A stretch of DNA of 64,000 bases from positions 992,001 through 1,056,000 of the forward strand of contig JASFAU010000010.1 in the NCBI GenBank assembly GCA_039704465.1, given 5' to 3'. Of this stretch, positions 10,622 to 20,799 are shown one piece after another. Origin of the DNA: Plasmodiophora brassicae. Taxonomy: Eukaryota > Endomyxa > Phytomyxea > Plasmodiophorida > Plasmodiophoridae. The notes under the pieces were generated by a model that was not told where the DNA came from, did not search any database, and worked only from the letters and a program-made list of their open reading frames with translations. The position numbers and the translations under genes are program-made. How positions within the stretch are numbered: the first letter of the stretch is position 1; each line of letters starts with the position of its first letter.

Positions 10622-11014
10622 CATGCAAAGGGTCCAGGTGCTCCTGAGCGTTCGTGGTGACGTTTCACCTCAGCCTGCCTGCCTACCGAGTCGTGGAAAT
10701 ACAAACAATAATTGGTTTGTCGCTGCATCGTACAACAATGATGTTAGCCAACAGAACAGGTCTTCATCGCGATTGGCGCCAACTTCTTCAGGACGTTGAA
10801 TGAGTGTTCTTCTGGGAGCAACGATGCCACCCGCCGTCGAGATTGGTCGTCGGGCGTCTATCTGGTCCGCGTCGTCCCGAATCCACGTTCTGGTGAGAGA
10901 GGGTACGGTAGCAGACGGAGCAGTGCAGAGTGGCACCAATGGACAACAGGGGGGAGGCAAGCGAGGTAACGTCATTTTTGGGTTTTGCGACGTGCATGAC
11001 ACGGAACGGACAAC
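10622..11014. other. Intergenic, no gene seen
   Basis: About 390 bp between two same-strand genes. Minus-strand frames here translate to Arg/His-rich low-complexity sequence and are not supported. Likely terminator of KYNU plus promoter of the PPIP5K gene. Confidence 0.45.
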
Positions 11015-14000
11015 ATGGCCATGGTGGATGTCGTGGTGGTCGGCGTCTGCGCCATGGCCAAGAAGGTGCAGTCGCAGCCGATGCGGGAGCTGCTCGACCG
11101 GCTGTCGGCGTACGGCGACATGCAGGTCGTCGTGTTCCCGGAATCCATCATCCTGGGCGAGCCGGTCGCCCAGTGGCCGCGTGTCCACTGTCTGATTGCG
11201 TTCTATTCGCACGGGTTCCCGCTGGAGAAGGCGATCGAATACTCAAGGATCGAACCACGCCCGTTCCTGGTCAACGACCTTGAAGCGCAGAAGGTGCTGA
11301 AAGACAGGCGAAGCGTGTATCGCGTCCTGGAGGAGAACGGCATCCCGGTTCCGTTTCACGTGGTCATGGACCGGGACCCTGGCGCCATACCCCCAACGCT
11401 GGAGGAGTTCGACGACCGGATTATCATCGACGGCCACGTCCTTGAGAAGCCGTTTGTCGAGAAGCCTGTTGAAGCGGATGATCACAACATCAACGTCTAT
11501 TACCCAGGTCGGGGTGTTTATCATCGGCCCATGGTGCACTGAATTTGTCGGTAGGTGGGGGTGGCTGCCGGCATTTATTCCGAAAAGTCAAGAACCGGTC
11601 GGGTGCCTACGTTCAGTCAATGCACAGTCGCTGATGTGGGGTTTCAGATCGTCAGAAGTGCTGCAAGAGAACCGGGTCAGGCGTGTCGGGTCGTACGTGT
11701 ATGAGAAGTTCGTTCCCACAGGGCGAGACATTAAAGTCTTTGCTGTCGGGCAGTACGTGATCGCTGAAGAGGGCGTCGCCGCCCACGCTGTCGCTTAGAT
11801 GCACCTGTGTAGGGACTATGCATACAGCGAGTCGCGGAAATCGCCCACCGTTGACGGCATCGTCGAAAGGAATCGATTCGGAAAGGAGCGCCGTCAGACA
11901 GAGCGCCTGACGGACAGCGAGTTGGCGATGGCGTCGTGCGTTACGCGGTGCTTCCGGCAGACTGTATGTGGGTTGGACATTCTCCGGGATGGTTCCAAGT
12001 CGTATGTTATAGACGTAAGCGTCCCCGCGCCGGAAACGCGCTCTGGATGTCTGAAGGTGTTCTTCAGGTGAATGGCTGGTCTTTCGTGAAGGGGTCGTCA
12101 TTATATTACGATGAATGTTCGCGCATCCTGCGTCAGACGTGCCTTTCGTCCCCACAAGTACTGCAGCTCAACCGACCTCGACGCCAGCTGCTTGGGATCG
12201 TGGCGGTGTTCAGGCACTCTGATAGGACGCCGAAACAGAAGCTGAAGATTTCGATTACTGACATGGAGGTCATCCAAATGTTCTTTCCCGATGGCCTCGA
12301 TCCGGTTCCTCCAGTGGAATTCAAGTTGAAAGTACGCCATCATCACGTCCACCAATTCATGCGGGAATCTCAATGATCGCTTAGAGGAGTTCGGAGCTGG
12401 AGGCGCTGTCAAACATAATCCGGTCACTTCGCGAAAGGGATCCCAAGTACGACGCACAGTTCAGTGGAATAGCGACTGTCCTCGCTGCTAATTTCGTCAG
12501 CACGAAAGTACAGATCAAACTTGATGTTCGAGCCGGTATGCTGTGCGGTTCTCATAATGTAAACGTTTTGACAGGTTCTGAACAGATGAGGAGTTGTTTG
12601 CAATGATCATATGCAAATGGGGTGGCGAAATGACTGCCGCCGGCGTTGTTCAGTCGCAATCGCTGGGAAGGCGCTTGCGACAGGACATACTGGACTGTGG
12701 CGCTGACCCGAATGTGATCATTCCAGGCACCCGCGCCTATTCTGGTCTTGAGCACCGGTACGAATCGTTCGTTGTTTGCTTGGGGGAATCTGACCGAGAG
12801 TTGTACTATAGCGTTCGGTGCTCCGCTGAAACATTCCTGAGGACGTTTACAAACGGGCGCGAAAGCGCACTCCAGATTACGGTCGAAGACGGAGGGGACG
12901 TGTCTAGGCTCCTAGATGATACGTCAGCATCCAAGGTACTAATATCCCGTACCATCTTTTCTCCTGTGCTCATGACTCTGTTAGAACGCCGTTGAGGCTT
13001 CTAAGGTTCGGCTGCTCTCTGTCCTGATGAGCCATGTTCGTGGATGCGTGTTCGACCCCGACCTTCAGGTAGCAGCGAAGAACGCGTTACGCTCTATCGA
13101 CAACCCTGTGGAGCGACTGACCAGATTGCTGGCCTCAACGAAGGCATTGATTACGTATCAACTGCCGCTGTCAGCTCTTGCGACATCTTTTAACCATGTC
13201 AAACTGCAGGTACCTCGAATCGCAACTTCCTGGATTAACTGGTAAAAACGGACTTGCGATCTTTCTGGCTCACATATCCTAACCGAAACCGTTAACAGGC
13301 AGCGCTTACCATGGCGAGTCGTGGCAGCTTCTTCTGATGCGATGGAAACGGATGTACAAATGTCTGTTCGATAGCAGTACTGGAGTTTGGGATGTCACCA
13401 AGGTCCCTGACATTTTCGATTCGGTACACCTGTCTCCGACAGATGCGCATGGCATCGACTACTGACACCTCTTCTCCAGGCGCTTTACGACATGCTCCAT
13501 AATGCCGATCGGCTTCCAGAGCTTAAGGAACTTTTGGGACCCGTTCATCATAACGCTCGCATACTGGCGGATTTCGTTGTCCCTCAAGAGTACGCTTTCG
13601 GTCAGTGGTTTCCTGACAAGCAACCATTGACAGCCTGCTCAGATTCGGAATTTCTTTGGACGAAAAGCGCTCTCTTGCTGCTATGCTTTCGGCACCTCTG
13701 AACGCAGCCATTGCATCTCATTGCAAGGAGGTACCATCACTTGTTCTGACGTTGTCCGAAACACGCTGACCGGATCGCAGATTAGCAAGGTCGTCCGTGA
13801 AAACGACCACCCACGATGTTTCCTGTATTTCACAAACGAATCGCACATGCATGCTTTGAGGAACGCGCTTCTCGTGTTTGGCATTGCTGCCAACCGAACC
13901 GTCGCCACCAACTTGGAGCACATGCAGCTGGGATACTGCTCCCATGCAATCTTCCGGGTGTTCCGACACGGTCGTATCTTCGCCCTGTGGAATTCCATGT

Positions 14001-14239
14001 CGGCCCTACTGACGCTGTTCATAGAGGATGGGTCGTGTTCTGTGTCCACAGAGTTCAGTCCTGGCGCCGTAGAACACCCATCACTCGTCACTGAGTCCCA
14101 TGTCCAGAAGGTTGCCGTCCCGACGCCGCTCGGGTCGATCCCGTTGCAGCAATTCTGCGAAAGCGTTGGCAACACGCTTCCGCAGCCGATTTCACGTGTC
14201 AGTAGCAGATCGAATACATCCCTGTCCACTACCCGCTAG
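11015..14239 (+). CDS. Inositol pyrophosphate kinase/phosphatase, PPIP5K/Vip1 (many exons)
   Basis: Dual-domain enzyme that makes 1-diphospho inositol phosphates (IP7/IP8) and, through a histidine-phosphatase-like half, can reverse this. The N-terminal part (VVGVCAMAKKVQSQPM, NDLEAQKVLKDRRSVYRVLE, then GSYVYEKFVPTGRDIKVF, ESRKSPTVDG, VNGWSFVKGS) is the ATP-grasp kinase. The second half has FRHSDRTPKQKLK, GVVQSQSLGRRLRQDIL, RWKRMYKCLFD and TNESHMHALRNALL, the phosphatase-like part. At least a dozen short introns interrupt it; those I traced (for example ending at 11554, 11649 and 12068) are GT-AG and restore Vip1 blocks such as YYPGGGGCRHLFRKVKNRS and YVIDVNGWSF. The phosphatase signature reads RHS instead of RHG. 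Exact exon borders in 12.4-13.7 kb were not all resolved. Stop at 14237-14239. Confidence 0.92.
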
Positions 14240-14264
14240 GTAGGTACATGATTGCCGAAATAAT

Positions 14265-15799
14265 TTACTGTAGGGCCGCTAGCTCAGCCCGTTTCGCTTG
14301 AAGCAACGCGACGGCCTCCTCCAAGCTCTTCGTGTACCGCTTCTTCAAGATCTTGTTCGGGGTCTGAGCCTTCGCGGTTAAGTCTTCGACCTTGGCTTCC
14401 AGTTCCCGAATCTCGGCCTCCACCGCTGCACGTTGATCTTGTCGCATCCTGTCTTCAGACACGGCCGCCTCTTCAGCAGGAACGCCTTCCGGTTGCGATG
14501 GTTCCGCTGCAGTGGCAGGGGGCGTAGGCGAGGGCAACGGTGAAGGTTCCGCTGGCGAGGCGACAAGAGTTGGTGTTGCAGTGGCAGCAGGAGGCGGCGA
14601 TGGCGCAGGTAACTGAACCGGTGTCGGCAGCAGCGAGGATGACGCTGAACTGGGAGGCAATGACGGAGGAACGAATGTCGGTTCCCGTACGGGAGACCTC
14701 GCAGGCCGCATGAATGACGGAGCAGACGCGGGAGTAGGCGTCCGCAGAGGCGCTGGTGGCCCGGTGGAAGACGGCCGCGCTGGCGTCGCTGACAGAACAG
14801 GAGGGCCGGTACTCGGGACGGCAAACCGACCAGGTGACATCCCCGTGCTGAGAGGAGTCGCCGACGGCGTGTCGCGCAGCATCGATCCTGTGGCCCCGGA
14901 TCGCACCGACGCCGACATCCATTTCTCTTCGTCGTCCGCAATGTCCTCCTCCTCCTCCTCTTCTTCCCATTCGTCCGCCGACTCGGACCCTTCCTCCTCT
15001 TCCTCCTCGACTTCGACTTCTTCCTCGATCAGCTCGTAGTGCACCTGCGGCTGCCCTTGCAGAATGTTCCACAGATGGCCTTCCGCGGCCGACACTTCCT
15101 CTTTCGAAAACTGGGCAGAAGAACGACGTCACCTCTCAGCTAACAGTACGGGCGTCCGAGTCGCCCCTCACCTGAGCCTTTCGGAACCGTCGCTCACGAA
15201 TGTGGGCAGTCGGTGGTGTTAGTCCTGACGGAAACTCCAATGGAGGCTCAGCTTCCTCGTCCTTCTCCCTGACAATCAACATCTACCGCGATTCAGCCAT
15301 TTCGTGCATCGCGACGCGTGCGTCAGCAATACCTGGCAGATGTCGGCGCTCTTGTAATAGGCGGCACCATCCCAGGTCTTCAATGATTCGATAATGCACG
15401 GGAGGTCGACTGTCCAACAGAGCTACAGTTAGGCAATCGGGTCCTGTTGACGATGAAAACAACAAACGAACTTGTCCTAACCGAGTGTGCCAGGGTATTC
15501 GCCCATGCCATCGACACAGAACAGCACTCTGCGTTCATCTATCGAGGAAACGGTAAGCGCTGCGCACGTCGGCACCCTCGTTCTTCGCGCGTACCGATCG
15601 GATGCACAGCTATCGACGATGTCGTCAGCGTCTGATCCTCCATCCGCTTGCGGATCTCGGCGGCAAGCCGCTCCGGAAGACGCAGCACGATCTGCTGCTC
15701 CAGTTTGGGTTTGCCCTGATCCAACAGCGACGCCGACCGCATGCGATCGGTCACGCTGCCGCCAGTGCTGTCGCCTATCTTCGTGACAATGTCTTCCAT
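14265..15799 (-). CDS. TAF7: TFIID subunit TAF7 (5 exons)
   Basis: TAF7 is a TFIID subunit that binds TAF1 and restrains its activity until transcription starts. Four introns (15539-15594, 15410-15481, 15283-15332, 15111-15171) join five exons into 431 aa. The TAFII55 domain is unmistakable: LEQQIVLRLPERLAAEI, VDLPCIIESLKTWDGAAYYK with SADICQMLIV, and TPPTAHIRERRFRKAQ. It is followed by a Glu-rich acidic stretch, a long Pro/Ala/Ser-rich linker and a C-terminal coiled coil (ILKKRYTKSLEEAVALLQAK), the usual TAF7 order. The acidic run is encoded by a CTC/CTT-rich tract. It is convergent with the PPIP5K gene, with only 25 bp between stop codons. Confidence 0.94.
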
Positions 15800-15977
15800 T
15801 GTGCAAATGACAACCGGCGACCGCTGTCACGCACTTTTGTCTGCACGGACGTCATTCCGACCTGTCGCCGGTCTGCGGTCACTGAACGGCGCGCGCTGCA
15901 GCCTGCAGTCCCATGACGTGCGGTTTGCAGCTTGTGTAAGTGGTGTGTGTTTCCTATTCTAAATATAGTATGCTTAA

Positions 15978-16715
15978 TTACTCGTCGTCCAGCGTAACGG
16001 ATAGTCGTCGTTGCTGGGCGCTGAATTCGCGTTCGAGGCGGTGCTGGAGGAGCCATTCCCTGGAGTCCGGCTCTGCCTCACTGGTGCGTCTGGCCATAAG
16101 CAGAGACCAGCGCCGGCGACGTTTTCTGTAACAGCGGTATGCGCACAGCGAGGCGGCAATGGCAGTCATGGCAGCAAGGGCGCTGGCTGCGACGATGATC
16201 AACGTTCCGCCGATGGTCGGTCTGCGAATGACGTTGTAGACGAACGCGACACGAACGACCCCAGAAGCTGGTAGCGCGCCGAAGAACGCGTTCGACGCCG
16301 ATACGTCGCAGGAAGCCACGATGCGCTCCTCGTCGCTCTGGCAGTGCTCGGTCAAAGCGTTTCCTGGGTATGTTGTCTCCACGTAAACGACGAACAGGAT
16401 CTCTTGGTTCGAAGACGTCCCTGACGGGACGACATGACACGGAACCGGATCGGGCACCGCGTTCCTGCACCGTCTCGATGCGATCGACAACGACTGCAGC
16501 CAGATGAAGAACTCGTCCTCATGGACGCCAATGTCCACGACGAATAACCTTTCCTCGAGCGACAGCTCCATAACCGGGATCGACGTCACGTTCGCAATCA
16601 GCGGCGCGATCTCGAGCTCTGTGCAACATCGCGAATGTTCCCCAGTGGCCGAGTACACAGCAAGCACGACTACGGTCGAACACCCGACCCAAGGTACCCA
16701 CCACCGCATCGACAT
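15978..16715 (-). CDS. Single-pass type I membrane protein, unknown
   Basis: A 245-aa intronless frame. Signal peptide MSMRWWVPWVGCSTVVVLAVYS, an extracellular part of about 145 aa with several cysteines (RCCTE, RRCRNAV, PCHVV, EHCQ, ASCDV), a transmembrane helix around residues 168-190 (GGTLIIVAASALAAMTAIAASLCAY), a basic stop-transfer (RCYRKRRRR) and a charged cytoplasmic tail. No known fold is recognised. It sits upstream of TAF7 on the same strand. Confidence 0.65.
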   Translation of the reverse strand: MSMRWWVPWVGCSTVVVLAVYSATGEHSRCCTELEIAPLIANVTSIPVMELSLEERLFVVDIGVHEDEFFIWLQSLSIASRRCRNAVPDPVPCHVVPSGTSSNQEILFVVYVETTYPGNALTEHCQSDEERIVASCDVSASNAFFGALPASGVVRVAFVYNVIRRPTIGGTLIIVAASALAAMTAIAASLCAYRCYRKRRRRWSLLMARRTSEAEPDSREWLLQHRLEREFSAQQRRLSVTLDDE

Positions 16716-16858
16716 TGCCCGACGAGATCATCCAATGGGCATTACGCGACGAGTACCTGCCAAACGATCCAGATATCACAGCGACAGAACGTGACCTAAC
16801 CGCTATGCACATTGTCGAACATCGCATGCTGATGCTGACGATTGGATAAAGGTCATCC

Positions 16859-17356
16859 CTAGAGCAAGATCGAAGTGGGTGTATTGTCGAGGTCGTCCCG
16901 TTGCAGACCTCGTGTTGGTTTCTTGGCGACGCGTTTCGTGGATCGTGCTGCGGCCACACGACTCTTCCCGGCCTGGAACAGGTTGCTGTGTCGACGGAGG
17001 CGCCGAGCGTGCTCCTTGGCCGCCGATGAGCTGATCTGCCCAGCGGCGACTGCTGCCCTGAACTCGCGATCGGTGTTGTACAGCATGAGGAGTAGGCGGT
17101 CCTCGTAGACGCGCTTGTAGGCGGCTTTGAGAATGGCATCGGTCATGACGGGAGCGGATCTGAGGAAGTACCGGGAGGGGCGGTCGGCGACCGGAACGTT
17201 GACGTAATAGCACTTGCTGGCCAATTGGATGCGTTCGGCGACGGTCAGGCGGCGTATCGGCAGGCGGTACTGCTGACGGCGGGTTCGCGACGACCGCAAC
17301 GGGGACGCGGTTGGTGTTGATGATGATGATGAGGTTGATGGAGTACCATCGCCCAT
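16859..17356 (-). CDS. Basic protein of unknown function
   Basis: An intronless 165-aa frame. Low-complexity Ser/Thr N-terminus, then a compact region (LTVAERIQLASKCYYVNVPV, ILKAAYKRVYEDRLLLMLYN) that looks helical and folded, followed by a highly basic tail (RRLRRHSNLFQAGKSRVAAA, KRVAKKPTRG). The charge suggests a nucleic-acid-associated protein, but no family is recognised. Same strand as its neighbour at 15978-16715; about 140 bp apart. Confidence 0.55.
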   Translation of the reverse strand: MGDGTPSTSSSSSTPTASPLRSSRTRRQQYRLPIRRLTVAERIQLASKCYYVNVPVADRPSRYFLRSAPVMTDAILKAAYKRVYEDRLLLMLYNTDREFRAAVAAGQISSSAAKEHARRLRRHSNLFQAGKSRVAAARSTKRVAKKPTRGLQRDDLDNTPTSILL

Positions 17357-17604
17357 GGCGGGCTAATGGGTTCTGGGGACGATACTCCCCGTCGACACGT
17401 CATAGCGCAACGAAGGCTGGCGACGGTACCGGACATCCTTAAGAACGTTCACGGTGTCTCGTCTGCCCCCTGCTTTCCCCTGGTCCCGCCTGCTTGACCC
17501 ACTTTTTTAACTGCGCCGTTTCCACCTCCCTTTCTATCCTATCGCCCTGGTTTTTCTATTCGTACGAAGCGGCGGCTTCATCAGTTTATCCGGGTCGGGC
17601 AACG

Positions 17605-17742
17605 TCATGTGGCGGACCGTGCGATTTTCTGCTGCAGGGCCCAGAGGATGGTCATCGACGATCGCATCTCATCGCGTAGCATGCCGATCTTGGTCGACAG
17701 GTCGTCGATTTCGGCGTCGACCTCCTTCAGCGACCGATACAT
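17605..17742 (-). CDS. Tiny coiled-coil protein or 3' exon
   Basis: A 45-aa frame from an ATG at 17742: MYRSLKEVDAEIDDLSTKIG followed by a second amphipathic helix (MLRDEMRSSMTILWALQQKI). The heptads are clean, so it is probably coding; it may be the last exon of a longer gene, since the frame is open upstream without an ATG. It is divergent from the small membrane-protein gene at 17840. Confidence 0.35.
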   Translation of the reverse strand: MYRSLKEVDAEIDDLSTKIGMLRDEMRSSMTILWALQQKIARSAT

Positions 17743-17839
17743 GTCGTCGGACGTGGTCGCCCTGCACACACGCGCGCTCAGCGGAAAGCCTCCTGTGTCA
17801 GCGCGGGCAACCAAACCTCGCCGGTCTACAGTTGCTGGT

Positions 17840-18373
17840 ATGGCCTTTAGCAATTGGACGGTTCGAGGACGACGCCCGAGCGCCAGACGACGACGACGGC
17901 ATCCAGACGCCTGATGACAAATCGCACGTCTTCAACATAATTCCGCTGTTCCACCACAACAATGCTGCAGACCTGCGCTCGGTGCTGATGGTCGGTACCG
18001 ATCCGCGTCCGTGCGGCTGTGGCCCGGCATCGACGAGATCTTCACGAACTCTCGCGTACGGCCAGTCATCGGCGGTCAATCAGACAAATCACTGATCGAC
18101 ACAGTCACGAGCGAGAGGCTCCCCCATCGTCGGGCCGCTTCGGAGTCCGTGGGCGGGCTCCGACGGCAATCGGCTCCGACCGTTCCCAATTTGGTTCAGA
18201 CCGCGCTGCGGCGTGCCATGCACGTGGGCGACGCCGAGCTCCTGCTCGTCCTAGTCACCGCTCTGCTCGTTACCGTCGTGCACGACGTGGTCCAGAAACG
18301 ACGGCGACGTCGACGCCGGCGTCGCGGGCCGCCGGCCCGCCTTCCCAGCTCTGCAGCAGGAGCCGTCGACTGA
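17840..18373 (+). CDS. Small single-pass membrane protein, unknown (3 exons)
   Basis: Two GT-AG introns (17861-17906, 17995-18065) join three exons into 138 aa: short start MAFSNWT, a segment SHVFNIIPLFHHNNAADL, a polar middle, and near the C-terminus a membrane helix (AELLLVLVTALLVTVVHDVV) followed by a run of nine arginines. The architecture fits a C-tail-anchored or single-pass protein with a basic flank. The model rests on frame consistency only, and the opposite strand is also open here. Convergent with DNALI1, 57 bp apart. Confidence 0.4.
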
Positions 18374-18430
18374 CTGATTCGTTCTGCGGTGCCTCTGGCG
18401 CGATCGGTATCCCGAACGAGTGTACTGTGA

Positions 18431-19221
18431 TCAGCCGACAGTCGACTTGAGGAACGTCTCCAAGTGCTGACGCTGGAATTTGACGAACTCCTTTTCTTCC
18501 AGGCGCTTCTTCTCGGCAACGCTGCGTCGTTCCGCGTCGGTCTGCTCGATCTTCTCGCGCTGCGCATGCAGGGCGTCAAGCTTCGCTTTCAGTTGCGCCT
18601 TGGTCGCTTCCAGCTCGCCCAACTATGTTGTCATTCAGTAATCGAAACGCACACGGCGACCCTCCGTCCCACCTTCCCGCTGAGTGTCCCGGTGCCCAGC
18701 TCGGCCTGTAGCGACTTGCGGATGCCGAACACGATGCTGCTCTCGTACAGCGTCTGGTAGGCGGCGATCGTCATGCGCGTCTCGTCTCGAACCCTGAGGA
18801 GGAGCAGGCCGCGTTCCGGGCACTCGATCGTCACCTGACGAATGAGCTCGTCCAGCGTCTGCGAGTACAACTCCTCGCGGACAGGGCAAATGCCCGTCTC
18901 CCGCGCCTGCCGAAGCTGAAGGCGCTCATCCAGCGCCATCTGCAATTTGATAACGTCCTCCCGGCTGGCTGGTTTCATGGACACCTGCTGCGTCTTCCCG
19001 TTGACGACACGCGGCGGCAGCATTGCGTTCAGGACATCGCGAATCTGCTGCACCTTGCCTTTCAACGGCGAGCTGGGCCCCTCGCCGGCCTATGGAACGC
19101 GTCAGCAAAGGACGGGAGCGTGGTCCCGGTGACAGACATTTGCCTCGTACTGGACAAGTGTCTCAGCGATGGCGTCCACAGGCTGCAGGTCGGTGACGAC
19201 CGCCGCCGGCGCTGTATCCAT
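18431..19221 (-). CDS. DNALI1: Axonemal inner-arm dynein light chain p28 (3 exons)
   Basis: DNALI1/p28 binds inner-arm dynein heavy chains and is found only in organisms that build motile cilia. Introns at 19090-19137 and 18623-18660 (48 and 38 nt) join three exons into 234 aa, close to the family's ~258. The diagnostic stretch is nearly identical to animal and algal p28: RQARETGICPVREELYSQ, ERGLLLLRVRDETRMTIAAY, QTLYESSIVFGIRKSLQAE, followed by the C-terminal coiled coil (KKRLEEKEFVKFQRQHLE). For the first intron an alternative donor gives a slightly shorter N-terminus; I chose the one keeping LVQYEAN, which fits the family. The 38-nt intron is unusually short. Confidence 0.95.
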
Positions 19222-19548
19222 GACGCTCTACGCCCGACAACGACGTGCGACCTGTGACGCGCGACCTGCTCCCTCACTTCAGACTTGGGCAGCACATTCG
19301 GGCGGCACCCTGGCTCCTGATATGCTGCTGACCGCAGCAACTGGGGCGCGCCCGCGTCCTACGGGCTTGCGTCGCTGCTCCGTATCGCAATTCGCAAACG
19401 CCGCGAGTCGCGTGGACGACTGGGAGAACTGCAGCTCCCAGTCAGGCCAAGGTCTAAAAACAGGGCAAGCGTGTTACGTTATTGCTGCGCCGCGCCCCGG
19501 GCCGACATTTTGTGATTCGATTGATCGGCGGGCTGCAGACCCTCCGCG
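19222..19548. other. Divergent intergenic region
   Basis: About 330 bp between the divergent DNALI1 and 19549 genes. Open frames here are Arg/Cys-rich and unconvincing; no motif recognised. Confidence 0.4.
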
Positions 19549-20603
19549 ATGGCACGTGGGCCGGCCAGCAGGGATGTCACGCTGGCCGTGGTGCTCGTCG
19601 CTGCGTTCAGTGTGGCTGCCGTTGTGAGCGTCGCGATGTTGTCGACCTCTCATGAAGTCCCTGCCGCCGTTGTGCTTCCCGAGTGGCCCAGGACGTCGGT
19701 GCAAGGACCTGCAGGTCCATGGTCAGGAAGCACCCAGGCAGGATTGAGTACGATTGGGTCTCTTGCCGCTGCAGCATTGCAAAATTGGTGTTGTCGCCCA
19801 GTAAGCCAAGATCCGGAAGCAGAACAGGAAACCGGTGGGCCGGCTGTTCGACGTCAACGAGTACTTGGCGCCATATCGTTCGCCTCTGCAGGCGCTGGTC
19901 TGATCTATCGCTGGCACCGGTCAGCAAGTCGTTCCCCAAACAACGTGACGAGCGGCAATAGTAGAGCAAAGGCGAATTTCCGCTTTCGTTTGAACGGGAC
20001 AGTGTGAAACACGATACGTCATCGGCCGCGAGCACAGCTACCCACGGAGGCGGCAGTCTCCGATGGATGACTGGTGATCCTGCTCATCCAAGCACCAATG
20101 GCAATATATCGACATGTTCCTGGAAAGGACCTTTCAGACCTTGTTGTCCTGGTACCTTATCTCGGAATATGGGCGGACACTGGTGCATCATGTCAACGCA
20201 TGCGAATGATTGACGTTGGGCGAAATATATCGTGGTGGTCCAGGAGTACGATGTCACGCATGGCAAACAGGGCAAGTGAGCTACAGGTGCCTTCAACATA
20301 TATTCGACGGCGACTCTATCTCACGCCTCCGCAGGTCGCCTCCACAGGTCGCCTGCTCAGGTACCCTCCCGAGTTCTTTCTTGTACAGGGGGCGGCCCGG
20401 AATCGTCGAATGTTCCAGACGATGACCTGGAAGCAGGCACAATGGTGGGCCGCTGTTCAATAGTCTATGATCAGTACGACTACGCATATGATTACACAGA
20501 CCTTAATGTACGACTCCAGTGCAAACACCAGCCGTCGGCACTGCAGCGTACTGCGATTCAGGTCGAATCAAAACCATCCACGGCTGAACTGCAAGTCCGA
20601 TAA
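19549..20603 (+). CDS. Predicted type II membrane or secreted protein, unknown (several exons)
   Basis: Starts with a short basic segment and a hydrophobic helix (LAVVLVAAFSVAAVVSVAML), typical of a signal anchor. Downstream blocks that look coding lie in different frames and must be spliced: RLFDVNEYLAPYRSPLQ near 19840-19900, MFLERTFQTLLSWYLISEYG near 20114-20210, then EYDVTHGKQGK and a final exon NVPDDDLEAGTMVGRCSIVY ... ending STAELQVR with stop at 20601-20603. Candidate GT-AG introns exist between them but I could not fix all of them. The single N-terminal anchor and lumenal body would suit a Golgi glycosyltransferase, but no motif proves it. Confidence 0.45.
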
Positions 20604-20799
20604 AAATAGCGTAATCGCAGCCCACCCGCCAGTCGGTCGTCATCTAAATGCGGCCGTGTGCGCTGCGTGACGGAGTTTCCAGAACGACCTTGCCTCTAGA
20701 GACACGAGATCGCTCCTAACACGTTGTCGTCGCGTGCGTGTCCGCCGGTCGCACCGCCGCCGCTCTTGCATATCACCGTTATCGCCGTGGTTGCCCGCC

